This document shows positions 10,086 to 18,921 of a DNA stretch of 64,000 nucleotides, piece by piece. This DNA is from Odontesthes bonariensis (lineage: Eukaryota; Chordata; Actinopteri; Atheriniformes; Atherinopsidae). How positions within the stretch are numbered: position 1 is the stretch's first letter; each line of letters begins with the position of its first letter. Location: contig NC_134510.1 of NCBI RefSeq assembly GCF_027942865.1, forward strand, positions 11,436,743 through 11,500,742. The letters run 5' to 3'. The notes beneath the pieces were generated by a model. That model was given only the letters and a program-made list of their open reading frames with translations, made no database searches and was not told the origin of the DNA. The position numbers and the translations under genes are program-made.

Positions 10086-10695
10086 TAGCCTGATTAACAT
10101 AAACTTTCAAATCTCTTCGAGATTCTGGTCTAACCAAGACCATAACGAATACGATTCGAAATGGCCTGGTCAACCCGCCTCCCTCGGGTTGCTACTGGTT
10201 GTGGCCAGAAAAGGCTGTGCCTAAGCTTAAGCCAATCACACCACTCTTTCCTCTGACGTATGATTTAGCTACCAGCGGGGCTGACTGGTAGATTAAACTC
10301 TTACCAAAGCCAGTAGGGAGCAAGGCGAAAACGTCTTTCCTGTCAAGAAATGATTCAAGGGCTGTTCTTTGCTCGATTTTTAACGAGAATCTCCCGTCGA
10401 ACACTTTCATTACAGCATCTACAGCAGTGTCAAAAGCTTGACGCTGCTCCATGTTGATATTGAATGAAGCGCTTCCGTGTACAATCCATGGGTTGAGTGG
10501 CAGTTCAACCACGTCACTACCTTGAACACGCCTCTACCCTGGGCCGTTGGCGCTGCTCAAAGTTGATTGCTTCCCGACAAAGTGGGTGGAGTTCCCATTT
10601 TTTCGGGAACTCGAATCCACCTGAATGAGCAGTTTGCCTGAGTAAGTGTAGCAGAGCCGAAGGTGTTGCGTCACTGCGAGGGCGGAGCCTGGGTA
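10086..10695 (-). mobile_element. 9-bp-TSD transposon with helicase fragment, copy 1
   Basis: The element starts TAGCCTGATTAACAT and ends GGAGCCTGGGTA, so its ends read TA(G/C)CC inverted. It is flanked by a perfect 9-bp duplication TCATTCACC (10077-10085 and 10696-10704) inside the L1 fragment. The only coding content is the helicase-like open frame on minus. Copy 2 lies at 12551-13154 with its own 9-bp duplication. I cannot assign the superfamily: Mutator-type elements make 8-11-bp duplications, but no transposase is present. Confidence 0.8.
10192..10512 (-). pseudogene. RecQ/SF2-like helicase N-terminal fragment
   Basis: Open frame of 106 codons starting MVELPLNPWIVHG. The middle reads SLKIEQRTALESFL, a Q-motif-like segment. 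It is followed by DVFALLPTGFGKSLIYQ, a Walker A (GFGKS) as in RecQ-type SF2 helicases, and SAPLVAK. It stops before motif II, so no ATPase can be formed. It occupies about half of the 610-bp element and begins outside any obvious promoter. It was probably captured from, or left over from, a larger autonomous element. The paired copy at 12766-12981 is frameshifted just before Walker A. Confidence 0.7.
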
Positions 10696-10704
10696 TCATT
10701 CACC

Positions 10705-10767
10705 TGTTTATCTGACCCTACACATAGACAATAAAAAGAAAAACACGTCTTGGCGACTTAATACAAG
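10705..10767 (+). pseudogene. L1 endonuclease C-terminus, middle piece
   Basis: Resumes the L1 frame after the inserted element: VYLTLHIDNKKKN-like codons and then the WRLNT block that ends L1 endonuclease domains. It is broken again at 10767 by the next hAT and completed as SILND at 12095-12110. Reading across both insertions restores the order of the LINE and shows it is older than either transposon. Confidence 0.7.
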
Positions 10768-12086
10768 CAGGGCCGTGGGAAGTAGTTTTTAACAGGGGGT
10801 GCGGTTTAAAAAAAAAAAAGAAAAAAAAAAGGGGGGGGGGTTCTCAAACTTGTAGAATATTATGTAAATACAATAAATAGCTGTATATATTTCCTTCAAT
10901 GAAATATTTTAATGAGCAAAAAACGGAGCCTTTCCTGCAATCTGACCCTGGAACTCTATCCGTGCTCGTGTGTTTGTAACTTAATTTCGTTGTCTAATGT
11001 ATATTTTTTATACTATTTGTGCAATGACAATAAAACTGAACTGAACTGTGTAAAGGGCGCATATTTTGCAACATTGTTGCGAGCTTTAATTATATTAGAA
11101 CGTTTATTAAGTTCCTGTTGTTACATTGTGTTTAATCGTGTCCTGAACACACAGTTTAGGTCAGTGGCGGCTTTTTCGCCCTCGTTATGGTCAACGCAAA
11201 CACCCATACCATTCCAAAAAAAAGTATGCAGCCTCATCAACTGGTAAAATATTGCATTTTATTAAAGCACTAAAAATTCATGGCAACAAGGGTAGCCTAT
11301 ACATTAGGCCTACTGAACTCATGTGTGTGATGTGTCCCACGTCAGCTCACACAGCATCAGTCGAAAGTAATCACTAACAGAACTAATTAAGAATTAACTA
11401 CATGCTGCGCGGAGGTAGCTGCAATAACAGCATCGTCGAAAATAACTCAAAACTCAAAAAAATAACTATGCGTACATTACTGCTCGGCGGCAGCTGGCTT
11501 AAAGGTAGGGTAGGAGATCCTGGATTTTGAGTCCAGCGAAGCTGCATTTTGAAAATACACAAGTAAAAAGTCCCAACCCTTTTCTTCACTTTCCCCCCCG
11601 AAGGCACGCCTCTAGAGTACATGAATGCGCACGAGCACGAAGGTGCACGAGCGCTGTTCTAACAGCAAGCATCGATCGTTGCCGTATTTAGTATTTAGTA
11701 TTTAGTTTATACTAACTATACGTTTAATAATGCTAGGTGCTAGCCAAGCTGGCTCTAGTTTAGCTTCCTGCCAAGCTTCTGGACGCATAATTCGTTCACG
11801 GAGCAGGGTACGCGCACAGGGGGAAGGAGGGGGAGGGAGGAGCAGATTGCAGTTTGATAGACGGCATCAGTATCCAATCATTGTGAACGGTCCGTTCATT
11901 CTCAGTCTCCTCATGGAATGAGCCTACACGCAGGAGCAGGACTCGCGTGCCGCACGTGAGTCCTGAGTCTTAACTTTATTTTTGTTTAACCTTTTTTTTT
12001 TACTATTTTATTATGTTTATCGATGCATTTGTAATGGATGCAAACTAGCAGCCGCACCCCCTGCACCCCTAGTTCCCACGGCTATG
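10768..12086. mobile_element. non-autonomous hAT element (1.3 kb)
   Basis: Terminal inverted repeats CAGGGCCGTGGGAA (10768) and, inverted, CATAGCCGTGGGAA (12073-12086), flanked by the perfect 8-bp duplication AATACAAG (10760-10767 and 12087-12094). Both are diagnostic of hAT. The interior holds an A-run followed by a G-run (10808-10841), AT-rich DNA with a CAATGACAATAAAACTGAAC word at 11022-11041, and no transposase. It is inserted in the L1 WRLNTS codons. Confidence 0.85.
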
Positions 12087-12094
12087 AATACAAG

Positions 12095-12110
12095 TATCTT
12101 AAATGATAAC
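12095..12110 (+). pseudogene. L1 fragment, last piece
   Basis: TATCTTAAATGAT continues the L1 codons across the hAT insertion (…WRLNT-S-ILND). It ends where a new hAT-like terminus CAGTGTTGGGGTAGTTAC begins (12111). Confidence 0.6.
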
Positions 12111-12550
12111 CAGTGTTGGGGTAGTTACTCAAAAAAGCCTCTGTGGGCTTCCTGCTGATGGAAGGACCAGCGGATGACAAAGAAACAACAACTCTGACAC
12201 CAACGGAGGACAAAGTGGAACACCTGAGCTACCGCAGGTAACGTATTGTGCAAAACAGGTGAGTGCATGATTCCGTCTAACTAATGAATGAAATCTACAG
12301 AAATGAACGTGTGCTAGCTCACACATGTTGAGTACTTGTGCAGTTTTTCCTTCCTTTTCCTGCTGTGTTTTACCGAGGTGATCAGGGATGAGATGAGACT
12401 CGAGCGCAGGTCCGAAGGAGAGAGACTGTGGACCCGACATTGCCGCTATGCACCCAGGGTTTCCGTGACGACGAGGAGCTCCCAGTCGGATGAGAGAAGC
12501 TGATGTTAAAAAAAAAAGAAATAAAGGAGGACTTGGGGTAGGTCCTTTTT
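12111..12550 (+). mobile_element. hAT-like 5' end and flanking DNA
   Basis: CAGTGTTGGGGTAGTTACTC at 12111-12130 is a common teleost hAT-type terminus. The opposite end (CCCAACACTG) is not found downstream in the window, so the extent is unknown. It contains an exon-like segment at 12153-12237. Confidence 0.4.
12153..12237 (+). other. possible exon with splice donor
   Basis: A frame open through LLMEGPADDKETTTLTPTED to HLSYR ends at a plausible donor (CGCAG|GTAACG). Base composition is unlike the AT-rich flanks. It may pair with the 3' exon at 13343-13713 to form a short spliced transcript. No protein family is recognised, and joining the frames gives two alternatives. Could equally be transposon debris. 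Confidence 0.25.
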
Positions 12551-13154
12551 TAGCCTGATTAACATAGACTTTCAAATCTCTTCGAGATTCTGGTCTGACC
12601 AAGACCATAAGGAATACGATTCGAAATGGCCTGGTCAACCCGCCTCCCTCGGGTTGCTACTGGTTGTGGCCAGAAAAGGCTGTGCCTAAGCTTAAGCCAA
12701 TCACACCACTCTTTCCTCTGACGTATGATTTAGCTACCAGCGGGGCTAACTGGTAGATTAAACTCTTACCAAAGCCAGTAGGGAGCAAGCCAGGCGAAAA
12801 CGTCTTTCCTGTCAAGAAACGATTCAAGGGCTGTTCTTTGCTCGATTTTTAACGAGAATCTCCCGTCGAACACTTTCATTACAGCATCTACAGCAGTGTC
12901 AAAAGCTTGACGCTGCTCCATGTTGATATTGAATGAAGCGCTTCCGTGTACAATCCATGGGTTGAGTGGCAGTTCAACCACGTCACTACCTTGAACCCGC
13001 CTTGGTTGGCGCTGCTCAAAGTTGATTGCTTCCCGACAAAGTGGGTGGAGTTCCCATTTTTTCGGGAACTCGAATCCACCTGAATGAGCAGTTGGCCTGA
13101 GTAAGTGTAGCAGAGCCGAAGGTGTTGCGTCACTGCGAGGGCGGAGCCTGGGTA
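12551..13154 (-). mobile_element. 9-bp-TSD transposon with helicase fragment, copy 2
   Basis: About 97% like copy 1 by eye, with the same ends (TAGCCTGATTAAC...GCCTGGGTA). It is flanked by a 9-bp duplication GTCCTTTTT (12542-12550 and 13155-13163). A different target sequence with the same length proves two independent insertions. It contains a small extra CCAG that shifts the helicase frame. Confidence 0.85.
12766..12981 (-). pseudogene. RecQ/SF2-like helicase fragment, frameshifted
   Basis: Same start (MVELPLNPW) and body as copy 1 to RKDVFAW. Then a 4-bp insertion (around 12788-12793) changes the frame and destroys Walker A. This shows that the open frame is not under evident constraint in this copy. 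Confidence 0.7.
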
Positions 13155-13342
13155 GTCCTTTTTAGTGTCACAGAACGTGATTAGTTAAAAGGCACATTAT
13201 GTACTGCATTTAGATGATATTAGCTGATATTATAGAGAAAAGTAAGGAAACAAGCTGCTATTTTAAAAACAAAAGATGACAAAATTGTCACAAAGTTATG
13301 CTTAAGCTTAAATCATGACTTTCTTTCTGTCTTCCTTGTAGC

Positions 13343-13735
13343 ACCTCACAGTGGACATGGACCATTCCCAGGAAGCTCCAGCAGCACAGCCGTCCCCTGA
13401 ACACACTCCAGCACCAAATCTGCTCCCAGACACCGGACTGTTGATCGGCCCCAGCTGAAACAATGAAAAGCATCCCACACCGAGCCGTACAGATGAAGCC
13501 GTCTCCGTGTGTGAAGCTCCTCACAGACACAGAGAAGATCTGCTCACCTACACCTGCAGAAATAACACAGTCCAGACAAGACGCAGACAATTGGGACTGA
13601 AAGACAACCAGTGGGACAGTGTTGTTCTTTAAAGACATTATTTGTAAATTATGTATTTTAAAAAAATGGTTTGCTTTTACATTTTACATGCTGCTTTGGT
13701 GCTGGAATCAATAAAAATGAACAGTTTTTACACTT
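13343..13735 (+). other. possible 3' exon with poly(A) signal
   Basis: A strong acceptor-like tract (TTTCTTTCTGTCTTCCTTGTAG, ending 13340-13342) precedes GC-rich DNA, open in one frame as VDMDHSQEAPAAQPSPEHTP and onward to a stop at 13456-13458. AATAAAAATGAAC (13709 on) provides a poly(A) signal. The arrangement suits a terminal exon of a small or non-coding gene. No family recognised. Confidence 0.3.
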
Positions 13736-13739
13736 ACCC

Positions 13740-14330
13740 TCTCCTCTGTTAAATGAAACACCAAACAATAACTTTGCCTCAGAGAACGAGCATCTTCTGA
13801 TGCAACACTCTTAAAAGCAGACCCTACAAAGCTTTCTGCAGTCTGTCAGACACATAAGGAATATTTTACTAATCCGAATTCTAAATGATCAGCTATAACA
13901 TTTGATTTAGTCTTTCTTCTTTGACTAATAGCCTCATTCCACAGATATGACAGAACAAACATGGGAGGCAGTTTACAGTAGATATCATCCTGTTGGTAGA
14001 ATGCCTTTAAAACTCAGAAGAAGCTTTTTTTCTACTCATTTCTACTGAAGTGCATCAAATTAAATTGTATTATCCAAGAGTCTGTAATTTAACAGGTTTT
14101 TCTTCAGGTTTCCTTAACAATGACATGACATCACAGCTCTTTCAGCTGCGTCATGTGGAAATATTTCAGTTTTTTTTGCCAGAGGGCCGGCTCAGTCTAA
14201 TGAATTTATCTGGAAACATGCATAGTACTGAGGAGGATGTTGTTTAAAACTCCTTAAACCAGCCATATTCATTTCTGGATATTTGTTATGAAAATAATAA
14301 TAATAAAAAACATTTAAAAAAGAAAGTAAA
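13740..14330. other. AT-rich DNA, no gene seen
   Basis: Contains AATAATAATAAT-type low complexity at 14292-14310. Nothing else recognised on either strand. Confidence 0.4.
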
Positions 14331-14428
14331 TAAATGTAAAAGCTCTATTATAAAATGATGAAGCTCAAAGGGAAACATGAAACTGTACAAATGGAACACA
14401 GAGATTCTCCTGTATGGATGCTGCTCCA

Positions 14429-14563
14429 GGCCCTGCGATGGACTGGCGGCCTGTCCAGGGTGTACCCCGCCTCTCGCCCATTGACTGCTGGGATAGGCTC
14501 CAGCCCGCCCGCGACCCGACCGACGGATTCAGCGGTATAGATAATGGATGGATGGATGGATGG
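14429..14563 (+). mobile_element. (GGAT)n-tailed retroposon 3' fragment
   Basis: GCGATGGACTGGCGGCCTGT, the 3' end of the teleost repeat also seen at 695-975, ending in (GGAT)n. It is flanked by a 15-bp duplication ATGGATGCTGCTCCA (14414-14428 and 14564-14578). Units B and Y keep the empty site with a single copy. 5' truncation, a simple-repeat tail and a long duplication point to target-primed reverse transcription. Confidence 0.85.
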
Positions 14564-14706
14564 ATGGATGCTGCTCCATTCATCAAGTTTCCAAAAACTG
14601 AGCTGAGATTTTCTGCAGGAATGAAAACGATCCAAACACTTGTCAGTCTTTGCTGCTCGATGCCGCTGTAGTGTTTGATGACATCAAAATGTTGTTTACT
14701 TCAAAA

Positions 14707-15688
14707 CAGGGCTGTAGTACTCGAGTCCGGACTCAAGACCATTTTTTTATGGTCACGGACTCACTGGTATTTGACTTGGACTTGTCTCGGTCTTGGCCAC
14801 TGGTCTTGCCAAATATGGTTCTTGGTCTCGACCGAGTCCAGGCGTCTTTATTTTGTTACAATATTCAAGGGAAAAGTAACCACTTGATAACCAATCACAC
14901 ACCAGTTTATTTCCGCGCGCCCTACATCTGAGCCTTGCCAACGTTCTTATCCTTATCGTTCATTTATTGATTCACACACAGTGAGAAGATGTCGGCCAAT
15001 TCCGCTCTAGTGAAATTTGGTTTTACTAATCACAAAGAATTTCTCAGCACATCACTGAAAAAAAAAACACAGGGCAGATTGCAGATTCTGCAAATCGACT
15101 ATCTCGGAGACATCTGGGACGACTTCAAACTTCGTGAGACACCTGCAGAGGCATCATTCATCTCGGTAAGTTAACTGCAGAGCTAGGCGGTGCTTAGCCT
15201 CATAGGCTAGGCTATGTGTTATGCATTAGCTAACATAGCGGAAGATAAGCCAAGGTAATGTGTTTTTGGACATAGTTATCATCACTTACTGTACGTCTGG
15301 TATTACTGGTTTCATGAGATAAAAAAATCAAACGATTGTGAATATGGAATAAGCGATTGGTTGTTGTGAATTACATTTGTGGTTGTGTGATACTGTACTT
15401 CTGTTACAAAGGGTAGCAGCTACACGAACGCTCGAGCGTTTACGGTAACGTTCACTTTAGGGAAAGGTAAACGTAGGGTAAAATAAATGGTCGGGTAAAG
15501 TAAACTGGGTGTTGTGACACTATTTTTTCTTTTAGATCAACAAATAATAACCCAAAATGATTGACTTTATACTGTCATGCATACAACTTGTTCTTTTCTG
15601 TCCTGGACTCGGTCTTGTCTTGGTCTCGACCGGTCCTGGTCTTGGACTTGTCTTGGACTCGACAAAGGTGGTCTTGACTACAGCCCTG
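14707..15688 (+). mobile_element. non-autonomous hAT with BED exon, copy 1
   Basis: Ends CAGGGCTGTAGTACTCGAG and, inverted, CAGGGCTGTAGTCAAGACC, flanked by the 8-bp duplication CTTCAAAA (14699-14706 and 15689-15696). Subterminal regions carry many copies of GAGTCC, AAGACC and TCTCGACC words, probable transposase sites. The only coding part is a BED exon. The second copy (34280-35252, inverted) sits at the same target site in another 7SL unit, so the insertion preceded that duplication. Confidence 0.9.
14989..15168 (+). pseudogene. BED-finger first exon, frameshifted
   Basis: Starts MSANSALVKFGFTNHKEFL. After a poly-A run the frame is lost (QGRLQILQIDY...), whereas the inverted copy reads ADCRFCKSTISETSG then HLQRHH. 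Length differences in the A-run explain the shift. A donor follows (TCG|GTAAGT, 15168). It encodes only the DNA-binding finger; no catalytic exon is present. Confidence 0.75.
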
Positions 15689-15728
15689 CTTCAAAAAGCT
15701 GAAAGTCTGATAAACGTGAGAGTCTCTC

Positions 15729-16026
15729 GCCGGGTGCTGTGGCGCGCGCCTGTAATCCAAGCTACCGGGAGGCTGAGGCTGGTGGATCGCTTGAGCTCAG
15801 GAGCTCTGAGCTGCAGTGGGCTATGCCGATCGGGTGTCCGCACTAAGCTCGGTACCGATATGGTGCTCCTGGGGGAGCCTGGGACCACCAGGTCGTCTAA
15901 GGAGGGGAGAACCGGCCCAGGTCGGAAACGGAGCAGGTCAAAGCCCCCGTGCTGCTCAGTAGTGGGATCGCACCTGTGATTAGACGCTGCAGTGCAGCCT
16001 GAGTCATACAGCGGGACCCAGTCTTT
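15729..16026 (+). ncRNA. 7SL (SRP) RNA gene, copy A
   Basis: About 298 nt, the normal vertebrate length. The 5' domain GCCGGGTGCTGTGGCGCGCG and AGGCTGAGGCTGG form the Alu fold that binds SRP9/14. In the S domain, GGGTGTCCGCACTAAG, GACCACCAGG (helix 6, SRP19) and CCAGGTCGGAAACGGAGCAG (helix 8, the SRP54 site) are conserved exactly or nearly. The 3' end GGGACCCAGTC runs into a T5 terminator at 16024-16028. The RNA is the scaffold of the signal recognition particle in the cytosol. Transcription is by Pol III with internal and upstream elements. Differences from the mammalian sequence look compensated or in loops, so this copy may be functional. Protein frames across it are shadows. Confidence 0.93.
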
Positions 16027-16028
16027 TT
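16024..16028 (+). terminator. Pol III T-run of 7SL copy A
   Basis: Five T residues directly at the expected 3' end of 7SL RNA; copies B and C have the same run. Confidence 0.75.
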
Positions 16029-17265
16029 ACACTCTTTGTTCTCTCCAACAAAATACTGGGACAACACACACGCTCCAACATCACCTCTTTACACGTTACA
16101 GCAGTTTCTCTATCTTCTCTTTTCCATTGAAAAGCACAGCTGTATCTTGGACCTGCAGCGCCCCCACCTGGAGAAGACGAGCAACGACCATCAGCCACAT
16201 CACTCACCGCTGCTTCACAGATACACTCTGCTCCATCACTCATTCAATCAAGCTGCTGCTGTCACATCACACACACTTTGAGGAGACTTTTACTGCTTTG
16301 ATTAATTGAATACGTCCACAGAGATCCTTTTGGGGTGACAATGAGACACACACAACATAAATATGCAAACATTTTAAACTGTCTATCGTGTGACCTTCTC
16401 TACAGTTCTTGGATGTTTGTTAGATTGTAATATCAGCACTTGACATCTCCGAGTGTGTGCAACACTCAGACTATAAGACAGTGATGCAGATGAACTGCAA
16501 GAATTCTTACTGTTAAACAGCAGAAGTGTAAAGTGAAACATGCTGTGTGTGTTACTGTGCTCATGAGTATTATTTCATGTCTTCTGCTGTGACAGAGGTC
16601 GTACTAATTCTGTGAATCACAACATTCGCTTTGCTCCAATCGTGCAGTTGTGTGGCAACATCACACTTACACTGATTTTTATCTGAAAATGTCTCTGACT
16701 GTTTCTGCAGAGGTGACGTGGTTTTATCACAAGTGCTTCTACTTCTGCTCAGTTAACATGTTAAACATGATCTTTTTAAAACAAGCTGATGTGTAATTTA
16801 AAGTGTGCGTTCTTTATCTCAACAGTTAGGTGTTAGAAATGAGCAGTTTCTCCTCTCTCAGGTAGATGTGGTATTTATCAAAATCCCTTCCTATAATTGT
16901 ACATTTTAGTTAACAGAGTCAAATAATCTGAGATGGAGACAGGATTCTAAATTGTTAGTGTTGCTGGGTTTCAGGGTGAGAAATGAATTACACGTTAAAG
17001 GTGACATATTTTACCTCTTTAAACAAGTTAGAATTGGTCTATGGGCTATACAAAACATGTTCATGAAGTTCTTTGCACAAAATCACTCTCACAAAAAGAG
17101 ATTTCACCAGCTCTATTCTTGCCAGTTTCAGTCTCTCCCAAATTGAGCCGTTTAAAGGGCTCTGTCACTTTTATGCAAATAAGCTGTTGCTGGCCACGCC
17201 CCGCCCCGCTCATGAGAAGCCTCCGGCTGCGTGTACTGTTTACCCTGTGCGTTTCACGTGTGAAA

Positions 17266-17394
17266 ATGACTGCAAACAGAGCCGGCATCCAACCACATAT
17301 GTTTGACCCTGAGTCTTACCCCGATCCCGAACAAGAGGAAGAGGATCCACCTGCACAAACAGCAAGAATGCAGCAAGCGGTTTCTGAATGTTAA
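17266..17394 (+). pseudogene. P2X7-ballast-type first exon in the TTAA element
   Basis: ATG at 17266: MTANRAGIQPHMFDPESYP followed by an acidic run PEQEEEDPPAQ and a short tail ending SEC-stop. The IQPxMFxPE signature matches the start of the zinc-binding P2X7 ballast domain family. The usual exon end is a Trp codon followed by a donor. Here the bases read TGTTAAG, and the second TTAA element is inserted exactly there, so exon splicing is lost. The cysteine-rich exon is absent. A related exon lies at 6018-6278. Confidence 0.55.
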
Positions 17395-17785
17395 AGCAAT
17401 ACTATGTAACTTCTCAAAAAGCCCATTATGGAGCTCCCCCTACAGGCTTGGAGGTAATGTATGTTGCTTCATCAGTCAACGTCTTCTTCTGATTCTTCAG
17501 TGCCTCTGCCATGATGATCGTACTGATAATGTTGCGCTAGCTTAGCCCTATACCTGGGTGCGTGAGAGGGGTCTATTTGTTTTTGCGGTAGGTGTGCTAG
17601 AAAGCAAGTCGAAGTTCTTCCGCTCAGCTCCCGGGCCGGTCCAGCAAAGTTACATAGCCCAGTTATTCCAACTCAGACTCCCAAAGGGCATAGGAGACAG
17701 GCCAATCGTAATATTAAAACTCATTCTAGCTGCACAATTTTTTTCAAGCTGTTATTTTAAGGTAGAAATGTTACATAGTATTGAT
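17395..17785. mobile_element. nested TTAA MITE (391 bp)
   Basis: AGCAATACTATGTAACTT at the left and, inverted, ATCAATACTATGTAACAT at the right form roughly 17-bp inverted repeats. TTAA flanks both ends (17391-17394, 17786-17789). No coding sequence. It is younger than its host element. It belongs to the TTAA-target group (Kolobok or piggyBac type; the ends favour neither decisively). Confidence 0.8.
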
Positions 17786-17939
17786 TTAAGTCAACTTTTT
17801 AAATATACTTATTTGTTACCATCGCACCTCTCCTTAGTTGTCAACCTACCATGTTTAGTCTGCCACAACTATGTAGCCTAATAAGGTTATTTTTAGAAAC
17901 ATAATGCCATCTCTTTACAACATTTAGTATTTGCTAGTA

Positions 17940-18180
17940 TTTGCACCGCGCCCCGGACCCTGGTCCGGCCGACAAAACCTTGGATCGAGGGCTGACTTTC
18001 AATAGATCGCAGCGAGACAGCGGACACCTGCGTTACCGTTTGATAGGTGTACCGCCTTTATAGAACGGAGAGAAACATCTCTCAATCTAAGCAGGTACAG
18101 GGCTGACAGGAAGCGACGTTAGCTTTGGCTAAATAGAAACTGCAATAGAAACATGAAACTCATTATTTGAAAGTACTTAC
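17940..18180. other. GC-rich interior of the TTAA element
   Basis: Noncoding; holds CACCGCGCCCCGGACCCTGG at 17943 and CTACCGTTTGATAGG-type words. Lies just downstream of the THAP exon donor (minus strand), hence intronic for the THAP gene. Confidence 0.35.
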
Positions 18181-18519
18181 ATCTCCTTCATCTGCTGACT
18201 TGCCACGGATAGTTGGCACAGAGACATCCGTCAGCCGAAGTTTGCTAGCTAGTCCTGCCGTGTACTGTCCGAGGTTTTCGAAGCAGTCTGCTGAAAAGTG
18301 GTTCGCACACACCACAAGATTCTTTCTAATTGTACCAGGGACATGGCCATCAAAAATTAATTGGAGCCACGCAGTTCTTCGAGTTTCTTTGCTCGGGAGA
18401 AAATGCAAAGATTTGTGTTGCTCCGTGCAGCCAACAACACAACATTTCATGTGTGATTTTCCTTTCATAGCCATTGCGCTCGTATGCTCGATGCTCGATA
18501 CTAGATGGTGGATCTTCAA
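18181..18519 (-). pseudogene. THAP domain first exon
   Basis: The minus strand encodes MKCCVVGCTEQHKSLHFLP, an internal W in RTAWLQLIF, VVCANHF, and LASKLRLTDVSVPTI. These give the C2CH zinc pattern (CxxxC, later CxxH), the invariant Trp, and the closing AVPTI-like motif of a THAP DNA-binding domain. The exon ends at a consensus donor (GAT|GTAAGT). THAP is the DNA-binding module of P and Kolobok transposases. No DDE exon follows. It lies near the right end of the element, pointing inward, opposite to the plus-strand exon. Confidence 0.8.
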
Positions 18520-18921
18520 CTAATTTAGTGGGTGGGGACTTGACAGGTATATGCAAATTCCCTTAGAGTGACGTCAGCATAAGGGAGCCATCCAAATGGC
18601 TCACAGCAGCATATTATTCTTGACACCAAAGTCTTTCTACTGAGCTACAGAAAATGGATGGATGGGTTTTTTTCGCGCTTGGAGTGTTTAAAAGAACAGT
18701 AGAGGCCAAAATATGAACACAAAGACCTGCAAAAAGTGAGTTTTGCATAATATGTCCCCTTTAAAATGAAATGAGGGCTGAGTCTTTGTACTGATGAACA
18801 GAACTGGGAGTTCTATAGTTCACTTCCTGAAAAATACTAAAGAACAAACATGAAGATGGATCACTGAAGGTTTCTTTATACCTGTAATGGAAAACAAACA
18901 CAGTTTTGTTGCTTCATATTA

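Larger units (their letters stand above)
16999..18760. mobile_element. TTAA-target THAP (Kolobok-like) element
   Basis: Ends AGGTGACATATTTTACC and, inverted, AGGGGACATATTATGC, flanked by TTAA (16995-16998 and 18761-18764). Three other 7SL units hold the exact empty site (around 20446, 35893 and 37833). TTAA duplication, AGG termini and a THAP exon are the hallmarks of Kolobok-type elements. It carries two first exons facing each other, P2X7-ballast-type on plus and THAP on minus. The middle, where the catalytic exons would lie, has been lost, so it is non-autonomous. A smaller TTAA element is nested inside. Confidence 0.8.
14331..18921 (+). repeat. 7SL repeat unit A (with three insertions)
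   Basis: A unit that begins near CTCTATTATAAAATGATGAAG, carries a 7SL gene, and ends with GAAAACAAACACAG...TTCATATT. Compared with unit B (18922-20826) and the inverted units at 35253-37956, it has gained three insertions: a 135-bp LINE/SINE tail (14429-14563), a 982-bp hAT (14707-15688) and a 1762-bp TTAA element (16999-18760). Removing these leaves about 1.7 kb, near 97-99% identical to unit B by eye. Confidence 0.85.

Noticed and set aside
15557-15979. 140-codon open frame across hAT end and 7SL copy A (and analogues in copies B and C)
   Set aside because: It runs from transposon into 7SL RNA; the RNA gene explains the sequence.
16004-16309. 105- and 79-codon overlapping frames downstream of each 7SL gene
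   Set aside because: Several overlapping frames on both strands, no recognisable domain; present only because the 7SL units are duplicated.
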